From Erythrocercus mccallii (Eukaryota > Chordata > Aves > Passeriformes > Dicruridae): a stretch of 64,000 nt of DNA. The position numbers and the translations under genes are program-made. The stretch covers positions 1 through 64,000 of the forward strand of contig VZRG01001333.1 in the NCBI GenBank assembly GCA_013397435.1. Direction: 5' to 3'. The notes under the pieces were generated by a model. It saw only the letters and a list, made by a program, of their open reading frames with translations. It was not told where the DNA came from and did not search any database. This document shows positions 1-12,483 of the stretch, one piece after another. How positions within the stretch are numbered: position 1 is the first letter of the stretch; each line of letters starts with the position of its first letter.

Positions 1-844
1 ACTGGCCATCTTTGTTATGTGGGTGTGACATTGTTTGTTCATCTCATGTTAAGTTGAAAGGCTTATACCTGCTAGAGCACAGCATTCTTGTCTTCATCTG
101 ACAATGTTTTTGAGCTTTTCTTTGCTGATTTGGGGACATTCTGTGCCATCTTTGCATTACTATGGCTTATTCAAGACTAAGGAAAGATGAAAGCAAATGT
201 CTTAAAATGAAAGTATGACTCTTAACTAATACAGTTAATGTCTCTGCAGTATAAAACTGGGAAGTTATATTAATACACACCTTCACCTTTGCCACACTGC
301 AGAGTCAGTGGTCCTGGGTTTTGGATTCAGTCTCGCAGGAATAGTACTGAGAGTTTGGCCACGTAGTTCCCAGTGCAATGTTTGGCCGCAGTTCAGCAGG
401 AAGCTGAGAAGGGAGGAGCGAGGCAGAGAGACAGGCACACCACACGGGACCGCTGGTGCTGATGAGACGTTTCACTAAGATGATTAATGCCCATTTACAA
501 AATTGGGCTATTTAAAAAATTGAGCATGCAGCCTAAAGACTGCCTGGGTTAAAAGTGTCCCTTGCCTGCTGACACCACGTTCATGCCACACTGTTCCCTC
601 TGTCCCACTGTGCCGTAATTATGGCTGAGCCTCTGTCCCAGGTGGCATTAGTCCAGATCCTGCTCGCTGCAACTGCTCCTGTCTCTCCTGGTGTGTTGTG
701 CCAGGCTGTGGGAGCAAGGGGACAAGGAAGCTCTTAATGGAAGGTGAGAGGTTTCCATTTATGGCTGTTATTTCACTGTGATTCTGGGGTAAGAGCCATT
801 ATAAGGATGTTTCAGAGCACAACAGGAAAAAAACCTGCCATAAC
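1..844. other. No gene recognised; left edge
   Basis: I see no exon, RNA gene or repeat family I can name here. A patch around 290-470 is richer in G and C than its surroundings and has a few CpGs, but it carries no promoter motif or recognisable repeat. The longest frames are interrupted by stops. Confidence 0.5.
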
Positions 845-1085
845 TGGGAGTAATGGGGGAAGGTTTAGCAAAGGCAAATGGAAGCCATTTCCTGACAGTG
901 AGATCTATTAGACTGCAGAATAGATAAGTCTCTCAAGGGAAATGATAGAAGTCCAAGCACTTGAGTCATTTAAAACTACAGTAGACAAAGAGCTCATGAG
1001 TATAGAATAGGGAATAATCTACCAGCGGCCACAGAATGAAAGACTGATGTAGTATGTCCTTCCATCCCTAGTTTTTGTAATGCAT
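845..1085 (+). mobile_element. Ancient CR1-type LINE 3' tail
   Basis: The segment follows the 3' untranslated tail layout of old sauropsid CR1 elements. It has a 'gtgagatctattagact' block near 899-915, a 'ggaatgat...gaagtc' block where younger copies read as an editorial 'gaagtgatggaa', then 'catttaaaactac...gacaaagagct' and a final 'tatgtccttccatccctag' block where younger copies end in 'gtcccttccagctct'. Divergence is high and no coding part remains, so this is a 5'-truncated relic much older than the copies at 20.9, 38.8 and 59.3 kb. The family match is from memory; masking against an avian repeat library would settle it. Confidence 0.55.
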
Positions 1086-1168
1086 ACAGTCTGACAGCAG
1101 CTTTCTAGCTTAGTTTCCTGCTAAACATATTTTGGAAAGTCCCATTTTCAAAGAAAGAAAAATAGCTG

Positions 1169-1213
1169 CAAGGAACTACTTAAAGGAACTTAAAGGAACT
1201 TAAAGGAACTACT
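1169..1213. repeat. Short tandem repeat, 10-bp unit
   Basis: Three exact consecutive copies of TAAAGGAACT occupy 1181-1210, flanked on the left by a partial copy (AAGGAACTACT) and on the right by ACT. It looks like a small slippage expansion just beyond the old CR1 tail. No function is implied. Confidence 0.85.
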
Positions 1214-2749
1214 GCTTGCTTTGTAATGTTGTTCCACAACTCTTTCTGTAGAGGTTCCCTCTTCAGGTGACAAGTTTCAGGCTTTTGCAGTCGAATGAAC
1301 TCCAGCTCAGGGGACAGCTTTCTTTTCAGACATGCCGTTTTTCCTCCTTGCACCCTTGTGGTTCCTCACACCCTGTACCCAAATATGTTTAGCACTGTTA
1401 ATATTAGATTCAGGCTCTTCTTGTACCTTCTTTAACTGTTTCTATCATTAACCTAAAATGCAGAAATAAAGTTTCATCTCTGTGCTAACCACCTCCTTCA
1501 CCTTACAACCGTACATTGGCATGATGGAATGGGCTTTGCAGGAAGAGGAGTTCATGGTCCTACAGGGAAAGTCAGGGGGGGAAAGCACTTCATACATGAG
1601 GGGCAGTCAAAGACAGAAGCACAAAGGAAGTACCTGTGAGAAGCACAGCCAGGTCCAGAAATATTAAAAGAGCAAGAGATGGGGGATGATGTGGTGCCTA
1701 AGGAGAGCACCCAGGGTGGCAGCAATGGAGTTTGTAAGTGTGCTTGAGCATGAGCATGTGATGCAGAGGGATAGTGATGTGTGCAATGCAGTGCCCTAGA
1801 GCAAGAGACCCAAGATGCCAAGTTTTTTATAAAATAGAGGTAGAATGAAATGTGCTGAACAGGAGTCACTGAGGAGGGCAGATAAAGTCATGAAATACTT
1901 CTGATTTTGGAAATTCCACTGCCTCCATTAGGCAATATTATGATGCACTGAATTAAAAACTGCATCTCACCAGTAGCCTTGTCCTTCTTTCACTGTTGCA
2001 TTCATGGCATAAGCTTATATTAAACCACAAAGTGCAGAATTTACAAGCAGGTTGTGCCATGTATTTATGACTCACTCGTCCTCTCAGGCTTCTACCCCTT
2101 AGTGAGTATTGACAGAAAATACTACTAGCATAAGAAATGGCTTGATCTAATCTGCAGTGTTGTTTGTGCTAGAAAATGGAGAAGAAAATTGAAATGGATT
2201 ATGTTCAATAAGCCCTAAGGGTGGGCTAATATACTCAGAAATCTTTAGCACCCTGTAATGATTTGCTGTCTTCAAAAGGTTGGTTTCTTTTTAACTGTGA
2301 CTTGTATTTTTTTAATGTTGCAAAATTATTTTTTGACAAACCAGATCTGAATATTACCTTGTTTACTCCATATTTTTTTACCATCTTTCTGAGGTTTATT
2401 TTTTTAACACTGATGATATGTTTCATATTTTCTATTTATATCTAAGCACACGTGCATTGCAATCTCAGGATTCTCTAGGTTAAAGCCTTATCTGACAACT
2501 GAAACAAACACATTAAGCATCTCTGAACTATGTACATATCTCATTAATTTTTTTCTCTTGTGCTGTGTTTTATTTATCTAAGTGAAATGTTTTATTTATA
2601 TATGAGGGATTTGTTTATATATTTAGTTTTATTAGCTATGATTGTTGGTTCTAGAATTTCAACTTCTAAAACGTTCGTTTGATCAGCAACTGCATTGCAC
2701 TGATGTAAATGGTTTTGAAGACAATGCACTGCGTGCAACTTGGTGTGCC
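1214..2749. other. No gene recognised
   Basis: AT-rich single-copy-looking sequence. An isolated AATAAA lies at 1465-1470 on the + strand, but nothing upstream resembles a terminal exon. Open frames here are at most about 105 codons and resemble nothing known to me. Confidence 0.5.
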
Positions 2750-2782
2750 AAGAAAGAAGAGAAAGAAAAGAAAAGAGAAAAA
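2750..2782. repeat. 33-bp polypurine tract
   Basis: An uninterrupted A/G run on the + strand (AAGAAAGAAGAG, then A-rich to 2782). This is ordinary low-complexity sequence; such tracts can shift nucleosomes, but there is no mirror symmetry that would suggest triplex DNA. Confidence 0.8.
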
Positions 2783-4356
2783 TTTTATTAGTCACTTGCT
2801 AATTGAAAACTTCTATTTTTCTTGATGTGTAATCTCAAATTAACAATAGCATCTTAAGACAATTTTATGTCTTTTTTGCTGTCTATTTTAAGCAGATGTA
2901 TTTGTTTCTCACTAGTTGTTTGTTTTTTTGCAGAGCAAATCCATAAACACAGTATTGATTTGTATATAATAATAATAAAACTTTAATATCGACATCGTAC
3001 CTGAATAGTGCTTGCTTTATATGTATCTTATATTTGTAATGCTCTTTAATATTTAAAATTATAAAGAACTGGTAACGGAGGAGCAAAATTCCAGTGACTA
3101 TACTGGAATTTATCCATTAACTGAATCTTTATTGTATCATTTATATGAAAGATAGGTATATTAAAAGGCTTATGTTAAGGTAGGATGCATAGTGTGTATG
3201 CATACTATACACAGTCCAGTAGAAAGCTGTGCTGAAGTATGTAAATGGATTAACACAGCAATTGTAACTATAGTCTATCAATATATATATATTTCCATAT
3301 CATTTCTTGTAAAGTGTTCTCCAGGAGGGAAAAATAAAAGCATGTGAATGGAATACTGATTCCACTGGTGGTGATGGCATCTGATCTAGAGAGATGGCTA
3401 CTAGACTCAAATTGTTATCACCTACTGCCTTCTAGGCAGCTATTTTTCAGTGCAGGATTTACCATAAAGATCAGAAAAACAGCTGGCAACTATCAACTTG
3501 TTATAAAAAAGACTTCAAATGTTTTCTTCTATTTAGCTGTGATGTAGTGTGACTTACTTTAAAATGCAGCTATTGAAAGCACAAACTTATTCAAGATCCA
3601 GAACTCCATTTAGCTGGTAAAATCCTGACTTGAATTGTTTTAAGGTTTCTGTGGGGATATGAGTCTCTGAAGAGTTGAAAGGAGCTGGGAGGAGGGGATG
3701 GACTGTGTTCTGGAAATTCTGTTTCCGAACTGTGACAAGAATGTTTCACTGGACACATTTGTACTATCATTAGCAAGCAGGGAACCACATGGTAAATATT
3801 ACAGAAGGATAAAATATAGCAAGCTTCGGAAAATATACCTGAAAAAGAAAATAAAATTGAGGGTTGAAGGAGGTGTTGGACATTTAAAGCAGGGGAATAA
3901 ATGAAATTATGATTTTTTTTCTGTCACTCAATTGGAGCAGCAGTGCAGATGTACAGTCCATGTCATGTTCACTCTACACTGTGAGTGGGAATGGTATATC
4001 TGCACCAGAGTCAATACTGAGAGAATTGGATTGGGGTGATTTTGAAGATAGATTTTCAAAGCATTTTCTGTCCAAAGCAGAAAGCTATGAGAAAATGTAA
4101 TTGCTATTAGCTGGATTTTTATTTCTATTTCTTTTGTAAGGTACAAACTTGTTCTTCAGTTTTCCATACTCACCCCTTTTATCGTCTTTATTTTTGTTCC
4201 CTCCACAGTTCCTGGAGCTCTCTCTGTATTACCAAGTATCTAATTCAGCTTTCATATCTGTTTTAGCCATCTCTTTGTTATAGCTACATTTCAACAAGCT
4301 ATCCCGCTAGAATATCCTATCTGAAAACTCAGCCCAACAGCTGAGAGGAGTCAGCT
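2783..4356. other. No gene recognised
   Basis: AT-rich sequence. A short TA run lies near 3281-3292 and a quasi-palindrome around GTATGCATAC near 3195-3205. No exon or named repeat could be supported. Confidence 0.5.
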
Positions 4357-4378
4357 TGGATGGATGGATGGATAGATA
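4357..4378. repeat. GGAT tetranucleotide microsatellite
   Basis: About four to five copies of GGAT, ending in GATAGATA. It is a short, probably mildly polymorphic simple repeat. Confidence 0.8.
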
Positions 4379-7300
4379 AAGTTATCCAGAATAGCTCTCA
4401 GAGCTGTCTGTTAGCAAACTATTTAAGCTGTCAGCCTCTGTGTATTTATAGCCTACTTATCACACTGATACCTGAACACCTATCAATTTAGCATTAGAAA
4501 TCCAGTCCAAGTCTCAGCCTAGTTGTGGAGACTCACTGTTGCTTACTTGCTTTAGATGAGTAGAATAAAGGATGTGATATCCAGCCATGTTTTGCTTTTT
4601 CCTTCCTAGTCTATTATCTAAATGCTTGATCTAGGACTTCCTAAACTATCAGGAAGGACTCTTTTATGATTTCTTAGTCGTCCATAACTCTTATTTTAAA
4701 AAGGTTTACCTCTTTCTGAAAAGGATTTTTCATTAAAAAGTCTTGCAAATTTTCCAAATGAAAAACGTCAGTTTCTTTTTCCCAATTTTTTTTCTCCTTT
4801 CTTAGTTTTTTACCCCTTCCCATTTCTTTTATCAGCGGAGGGGTTTTTTGTTTTTGTTTTTCACAGTACTACTTGGGCAATATGTCAAAGAGAAAGTGAA
4901 GAGGGGTTTTTTTCAGTAGTGAAAATGGATAACACTCTTCACCTGACAGTCAGAAATGCTAAGCTTTGAAAGTGAAGCTGTCCTACAGGATACTGAGCTG
5001 AGAGTCATCTAGAGAGGGGAAAAAAGAAATCTTAAACAAAACTGAAAATGTTGCTTCTGATACCTTGACACTTGTTTTTTTGATTTAGTTTTGGGTTTTG
5101 GTTTTTTGAGTTTTTTGTTCATGTAACAGCCACAACTGAGAGCAAGTTTTTCTTGCTTTTGTTCTTCTGATTCTCTGCCTTATCCCACGGTGGGGCAATG
5201 ATGAAGTGGACTGGGGGAGAGCTGGGCTGCCAAGCAGCCCCAGCCCACCCAGTCCCTAACTACCTAACTTTGGAAACGATGTAAAAGGTCGAGTCTCTCC
5301 TGTTGGAGATAGGAACTTGGTGTCAGCTCCTCCCTGCTCTTCAGCTATATTTACTACTAACATATTTGCTGTTTTCGTAGGCTACTTGCAATAAAAATAT
5401 TAAGGGGAGAAAAGGACCTGCACATAAATATGAATCTGTGGAGCTGTTAATGACAAGTTGCCCTCAGAGGAAACAGCTGATCAACGTATAGGAAAGATTA
5501 AGGGGTGCGATCATGATCAGACAACAAGGTTAACAGTATCAATCAGGTCTCCAAAAATAGATGGAGGAGTTGCAGTTTCACTCTTCAGCTACAACCTGGC
5601 CTTGTTTTCTGGCTTCAAATATAAAATAGCAATAAAGCATCCATCTACCTGACATCCTTTTATGTTCTCTTTCAGTCATGGGCTGCAAAATGTTTCTCTT
5701 CAGGTTTACCCTGGTTTGACATCCCTGTTATTGCCTATCACTTTAAGGAGTTGAAAGGCTGGGGATTGATTTCATTTTCTTTCAGCTCTCAAGGTTTTTT
5801 ATGTGGAATCTGTTTCTCACTTGGTTTGCATTTCATCTAAGATAATGCTGGCTATCAGTGCTTGAATAATAATTGAACTGAAGCAAGCTGTTCAGCCTAA
5901 GGTCTCAAGCTGGGAAAGCTGTGTTTGTCATGTGTGGATATTTCAAAAGAATTTAACATTCCAGAATTAAGTTGCAAGCAAACACAGAAGGAGGGGAAAA
6001 TCTGTGCAGCTCTGGCTGTACAGCTGCACCACTGCCTTCAGTAGTTCCTCACTGAACATGAGCTAGCCCTCCCTTCATGTTGTTTTAAAATTTTCATCAC
6101 TGGTATGTAGTAAAGAATTACAGTACTGAGGGGTGGGAAATTACATGCTGGTAATTTTGAAACATGGATGAGCCTTGTGGAATTGTTTCTCCTGCCCCCT
6201 CAGATGCTGTTGAATGGCTATTTAATAGTTACCCTGCTTGAAATTGAACTTTTATTTTGATACCATTAGTGCTGCTAAAATATAGATGCTGTTTGTAGCT
6301 TTTATAATTATGTTGCTACACCTTTAGTTGACAATAACACTCTGCTATTACAGTTCCACCATCTGTAATCTCTGGTAATAAGTATTTGAAATTGTAGCTA
6401 AACTGGCAGAAAAAGCAAACTTATTTTACAATATCAGTCTGTAAGTGGATGGGTGACCATGCAATTTGAATATTGCTTATATTAAATGCCGCTGTTTGAT
6501 ACATCCTACTAGAATTCGGCAGATTTTGGGAGCTGGAGATGCAGTTTGGGTTTACCTGCAGAGATTGTTGATAAGCGCCAAGAACTCAGAAAGCAACATG
6601 ACTCAGCTGTGACTTGTGGGTAGAGGAGCAGAAAATTTTTCACTTTGTGAAACTTAACATATGTGTACAAAACTACTGGATGCTTTTTTTCATTATATTG
6701 CTCCTTGAGCCATTCTAATAGTCTTTATACTCTCCTATGCAAACCATTTTTTCTTCAACTTGGGAAAAATGTTTTAATGGTCCAAATAGTAATCACATCT
6801 TATAAGTCACAATCTGATGACTTGAAAATATAGGTTAATTAAAAAATTTGCAGACTGTTTTTGAAAAGCTTTAACTTTCTTCTGGCATATTTCATCCAGA
6901 CATGGCAGTGAAAATTCACCAATATATTAGCACTTTTACATATTTTACTAGTTATTTGCATGCACAGTTACTGTGCTGCCAGTTGGACAATGTGATTTCT
7001 ATGTGCTCTGGAGACCAGTGACAATGAAGGATGTGTTAAATATTAAGGAAAGGTCTTTCTATGAGAAATTCTGCCATTTGCATAAAAGATGGCACAAGAC
7101 ACAAAAATGGGAGTTAATCACAGAGGTTAAACCATAAAAGAAAAAGTCATGCTTAAAGAGAGAGAGATTCCTGTTGTAACTATCTCTGAATTTATGATAC
7201 TGCTGATGGATATCTTTTAAACTTCAGAATTAATGAGCACCCTGAGGACAATGAATGACAGTTGGTTAAAAAGGAATACAAGAGTGAATGGGCAGTACTG

Positions 7301-8757
7301 AATACAGAGGTTTTTGCTCTGCAGGAGTAGGTATGCTAAAATCATTTTGCTGATAAATATCAAATAGCTTCTCTTTTGAGAAACATTATGCTTCAGCCAA
7401 ATTAAAAATTGCACCAAGTACAGTATAGCCCCTACAGCTTAGGCCCATTATAATGTAAAAGAGAAGAGGTAAATTGCATAACCTAAAACAAAACCCCTAG
7501 CTTTTTCTTTACCTTTGAAACTTCAAGGAAAAATGCCAAGCTTTTAAACATTGGATTTTACCCTGTTAGTGACTTCCCTTTTTGGAAAGAGAAGAGTGAA
7601 ACCAGGCTGCACTTTGCTGTGTACATCAAGTTAGGACTGTACACTCTTGAAACATCCCTTCCTGGGCAAGTGACTGCAGAATCCTGTAACAGGTACATTT
7701 GCAGCCTTCCTGGACTGTTAAAACGTTGGTATTCGGTGTGAAGTACTTGTTTAGTATTTCCTTTCTTAGGTTTAAAGTGCTTCTCATCAGTTTTGAGCCT
7801 TCCAAATCAGCAGTGAGGTTTACTGCTTTCAGCACTGCTCATGTTGATCCACATGATCTTGATGGGTTGATGGAGATTCTGACCAACCTCAGACTGGCAT
7901 TTTAGAGTCTGAGTACCAAGTAATGTTAGTTACACCTACAACAATCCTCAAGCTTTTCAAAATTCAGAATTTGGCTTTTCAAAAGGTTGTAAACATGTGT
8001 GTGGGCATCTCGTGGTGGCGGATGATCCCTATCACGGTGCATGGGTTTGGATTCAGCTTCCCTCTCTTGTGAGCACACATTTCATTATCACCCTCATGCA
8101 GATTTGTGGGTTGCACCTGGTCTCTTGCCTGGCTCTACCAAACCAATGGCCATAACTGTGTCAGAAGCCCATCATTAAGTGACTTTTTTAGGTTGTAAGT
8201 CTGCTACCTGCCTTATGTAAGAAGGGAACATTGTATTTTATGGAGTTGTCTTGGTCACATAACAATGGTTTTTTCTCCATACCATATGCCTTCATCTTTG
8301 CTCCATTTGTAGAATATTCCAGCAATTGCCTGCAATTTTTCAACTTTACACAGCATTTAATTGTGAAAGCAATTTAATTTGCTGAAGTTCATCCTTACCT
8401 CTAGAAAAACCTTTATTTTAGCCTTTAAAACATTAGTTCAGCAATTTGTTGAAAAGCTCTATATGAATGACAAACTCTTTTTAATCTCACTTATCTATTC
8501 ATTCCTCTGCCTTGTCAGCCCTTGTCATGAGAACCCCTCTTTCATATGGGTATTTCTTCCTTATCAGTGCTGAGCAAGTGACTTGCTGTTTAATATACAG
8601 TGCTGAGATTTTCCTGTTACAATGGGGTTAGACAACTAATTTCAACAACCCTCATACTTTTTGAGTCTCAGACTGGTCAGTTTTTTTCTTTGCCAAGACA
8701 AACTTGTGACAGCTGAACAAACAGATGAATATGTAACTGCAGTAAGTAGGACAAAAT
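4379..8757. other. No gene recognised
   Basis: A long gene-less stretch. T-rich and G/T-rich patches occur near 4840-4862 and 5075-5120. The part near 6440-6620 has a more balanced, unique-looking composition and could be conserved, but I see no exon structure. The open frames are short, with no recognisable domain. Confidence 0.45.
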
Positions 8758-8775
8758 CTTCCCTTCCCTTCCCTT
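8758..8775. repeat. CTTCC pentanucleotide repeat
   Basis: Three tandem copies of the pentamer with flanking CTT, all pyrimidine on the + strand, followed by GCAGG. The tract plus CAG resembles a splice acceptor by chance; no exon follows that I can support. Confidence 0.7.
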
Positions 8776-11700
8776 GCAGGAGGGAGTTCAAATGGTAAGG
8801 AAAAGGAATGTATGCAGTGTTCTTCTGACTGGGTTATGTTATCAGGGCAAACAGCAATGCTGCATCTGTCAATCACAGCAGCTATCAGCTGAACATAATC
8901 TCCCAAGGCAGTAGAGAGGCTAATAAGTGGATAATTGCCACCTTTAGATATGGAATTTGGTATGACTGCTTCTGGAGAACTGTGTCTAGTCCTGAAGTCC
9001 CTGGTATATGTAGGAATGCAGCAATTTGAGAAGGTCTCAGGTGAGAGCCTTTCTGTGACTTTCCAAAAGATCTTAATTGGTTCAGTTGGTCAAGGAAATG
9101 GTTAAGAAAGAACTGAATTATTTTAGATTACTATTGCACAGAGAGCAGAAATGTGATGTTAGAGGGCTTTGCAGTCCAGCTGACAAATGTATCTAACAAG
9201 TGGAAGCTAGAAAAAATTGAGAGAAATACAGTGATTAACACTGGCAAAATGTGCCACAGTTAAGGACAGATTTTCTAAATCATGTTAGTGGTAGAACTTG
9301 ACTCAGTGTTTTGAAATTCAAACATACATTAGTTCCAGGAATATCAGAGGTTCCTTCTGACCTCTCATATGAAAGTCTTTAAAAAGTCATCCATAATACA
9401 GCTTCCACTTTGCTCTTTAATTCTTCTGTTCTTTTTACTATGGGATAACGCTGTATTTCCAAACTCCCCAGCAGCTTCTCTTTCTGCCAGGCACAGAGTC
9501 TGTATTGGATATCTGGAGCAGTCAGATCCTGGCTGGGTTTGATCTGAGTGTAGAAATGGCAGTATAAAATCTGAGAGTAATTATTTGATCTTTTTTACTG
9601 GGCTTTGAAGCTGCTGTCTTAGAGGACAAAGGAGCATAGAGGCACATGAGGACATTTTTTTATTCTTTTTTCACACCTGTCACAGATCCTACTTGACAAA
9701 CAAGTCCGTGCTAGTGTTAGGTTTGAAGTGTTATCATTAGACTGCCCTACTAGTAACATAAAGGTATATAAAGCCTTCTGTCCAGCTTCCTACCTTAATT
9801 AAACCTGGAGTTTTTAAATAATCATCCCTGAAGCCCATTCCTTCACTCTACAATTCACTTACACTCATTGCATGGATCTCTTGAAAACAATCCTTTCTTC
9901 TGCAGTCTCCTGAGCCTTCTCCAGGCCTATGGATGGCAGCTATGCTGTGTGATTTTTTTTTTTTTTTAAATAAAGGTGGTTGAGTGCCTGCAGTACTTCA
10001 TGCTCAGAATTGAGAAAAAGGCAATGTGCTCCCAGCAGGCATCAGAACATTTAATCCCCATGGACAGGAGGTGTGGTGTCTATACCTATATTTATTTCTC
10101 AGGAGGCTTTAATGTCTTGGGTTCCTTTTACAAAACAGAGATGTTTGCACTTGTTTGTTTTGGGATTTTTGTGATGAGGAGAATAGAAGCAAGACAATAA
10201 TAACTTCCATTTTCGTTAGCTACATCTCTGCCTTTCCTGATGTATTCTGATGAATACCCCCTAGAATTTGAGCAGCAGCAACAACAACGAAAACTACCAA
10301 CTTGAGGTTTCTTAGCAGGTTGAGAAACAGGGAAGGAGAAAAAAAAAGGAATATTCTAAAAGTATATTGGCCGTGGCAGAATTTGGGTCTGCTTCTGATT
10401 AATGTAACCGAAAATACACTTGAGAAATGAGTAGGAAATTATTTATGTTCTCAGACACAGTTGGTATATTCTCTCTCCTAGTTTTCAAAAATACGAAACT
10501 CCTGAGTATGAGAGCCATTGTAATTTTAAAGCCTCATCTGCTCAATGTGTAAAAGGTATAAACCAGCTACAAGTGGTGCCATTTGTTTCAAACACCCTCA
10601 TTTTATGGAGGGCTGGCTGACAAGTGGCTTTAACTAATGGCAGCAGCCAGGAGGGCAGCTACACCTATGACTTTCTCAGCAGTGTTGAGTTGCTATTTGG
10701 TCTGAGACCTCAAAATAAGTATGAGCAATTCCTGCAAAAAAATTTAGTGGCTAGACAAGGCTTTGCCTTTTTCTTTCTTTCTTTTTTTTTTTTAAGTATT
10801 TCCAAATTTGTTCCCTACAATTATATATCTGTCCCAGTGTTTCTGTCTCCAGCAGTGGAGAGTATTAGATCTTGGAGAAAAGTGCTAAAACTCCCACAGT
10901 GGACAATTATGGAATAAGCTGCTCTAAGGAAAAGTTCTTTCCTAACCACAGGATGCCTTGAAGTATTTCTGTTCTGTTTAATGTAATTGGAGATCTTCAT
11001 ATTAGTTCTATAAATGCCAAATCCCTTTATTAATCCTTCTGCAAGGTTAGTTCTTTTAAAAGTCAGTTCTGCACAGTGGCTGTTCAAAAAAGTAGAAATT
11101 CAACTTTAAAAAAAAAATCTTTCCATTTTCAAAGCAAGACAAGGTCTAACTGATAATTTTAAAACGTATTTTTCTTCATGACTAGCCTGATATATTCCAG
11201 TTGAAAGACAAGCATGATAATTCATGCTGGTTGTAGGAAACTGAATGAATTTTGTTGCTGCTAGAGCCAATGTTCTTGAGACTTCTTTTTAACGTTGCTA
11301 TTTTTTTATTTACCTATTCCAGGCATTCCTTTAATTCTTTCTGTAAGACTACTTCCCTAATCCTTTGAAACATACCTTGGATATTCTCTTCAGAGCATTA
11401 TGCACCTTTTTTCTTTTCTGAAGGTTCATGATCTAAGTTTTAAATATCTAATTCACTACTAATCTTTATAAGAAATAGGATCATAAATTCAGGCATTAAA
11501 GATAAATATTAGGTAAATTATGAGACTAATGTGTTCCCAACTAAGTAATTTTCTGATAAGCATTGACATTTTGGAAGACATTTAATTATTGATGTGCAAT
11601 AGATCAAGAATGATTAATCAAAAGGGTATTGTAAGTTCAAATGGATATAAATTATAAGTTTTATAATGCTGACATAATTTCATTTACTAGGACTTTAGGT

Positions 11701-12448
11701 TAGTAGTCATCTTGAATTACACAATGTGCACACAGTGGGAATATTAATTTTTTTCTGACTTCCCACAGATTCTGAACTGGCAGGAACTGGCCACAGTTGC
11801 CAAGTCTAAATCCTATGTCAAATTTCAATAGAAATGCATACCTGAAAGACTGTTTAACATATATAATGGTGTCAAACACAAGCAATCTTTTAAAAGAAAA
11901 TTACATTGGCTTCAGCGTTCCAGGACTGGTGGGGAAGTTTAACTTTCTGGAAGGTGTTTAACCTTCTAATGATCTTATGAGCAAGAACTATGTTGTACCA
12001 TAAGGTGGTGAAAAATATCATAGTCTATTTTTATCTAAGATGGCATATTTTAAGGTTACACTGAATAGTTTAGATGCTGTAGATATCATTTTTCAACACA
12101 AATTTTCCTCTGATACTGTAATGCTGATACTGCTTTCTCATGAATATGTAACAGCATAAGGAAAGAGCTGGACAGTATGTGTTCTATAATAAGAAATCTA
12201 TTTTCTCATCATTGTAAAATACAAATATGTTCCTAACAGAACTATCCATACTGTTAAGTATGTTTAAATCAGCTGTTACACACTGGTTTTATGCAAAAAT
12301 AGGATTCTTGTCTATTCAGGTTCTGAACATGCTGTATATTGTGCATGCTACGTGCTATCTGACAGCTCCATTGCTGTTAGAGTTGGATCTGTGGTGATGA
12401 TTTATCAGCCCTTGTGAGGGTTGTATAAAGATGTGGCCTTTCAACTCT
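8776..12448. other. No gene recognised; possible old LINE scrap
   Basis: Mostly AT-rich unique-looking DNA. A pure T run lies at 9953-9967. The part near 10850-11030 (the block 'taagctgctctaaggaaa' and following) vaguely recalls an old CR1-type tail, but too weakly to call separately. The open frame at 10624-10917 shows no family resemblance. Confidence 0.45.
9953..9967. repeat. T15 homopolymer
   Basis: Fifteen uninterrupted T on the + strand followed by AAATAAAGG. It could be the A-tail of a minus-strand retroposed sequence, but no body is recognisable beside it, so it is recorded only as a homopolymer. Confidence 0.8.
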
Positions 12449-12483
12449 GAGATGAGTTTGGGTTTCAAAGTCAAACTCATCTC
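12449..12483. repeat. 12-bp perfect inverted repeat, 11-nt spacer
   Basis: The left arm GAGATGAGTTTG (12449-12460) and right arm CAAACTCATCTC (12472-12483) are exact reverse complements around an 11-nt spacer. In RNA this would form a short stable hairpin. The stem is too short for a normal pre-miRNA and pairing does not continue outward. Confidence 0.85.

Noticed and set aside
1465..1470. AATAAA as a transcript 3' end
   Set aside because: No upstream exon or GC context; the hexamer is common by chance in AT-rich DNA.
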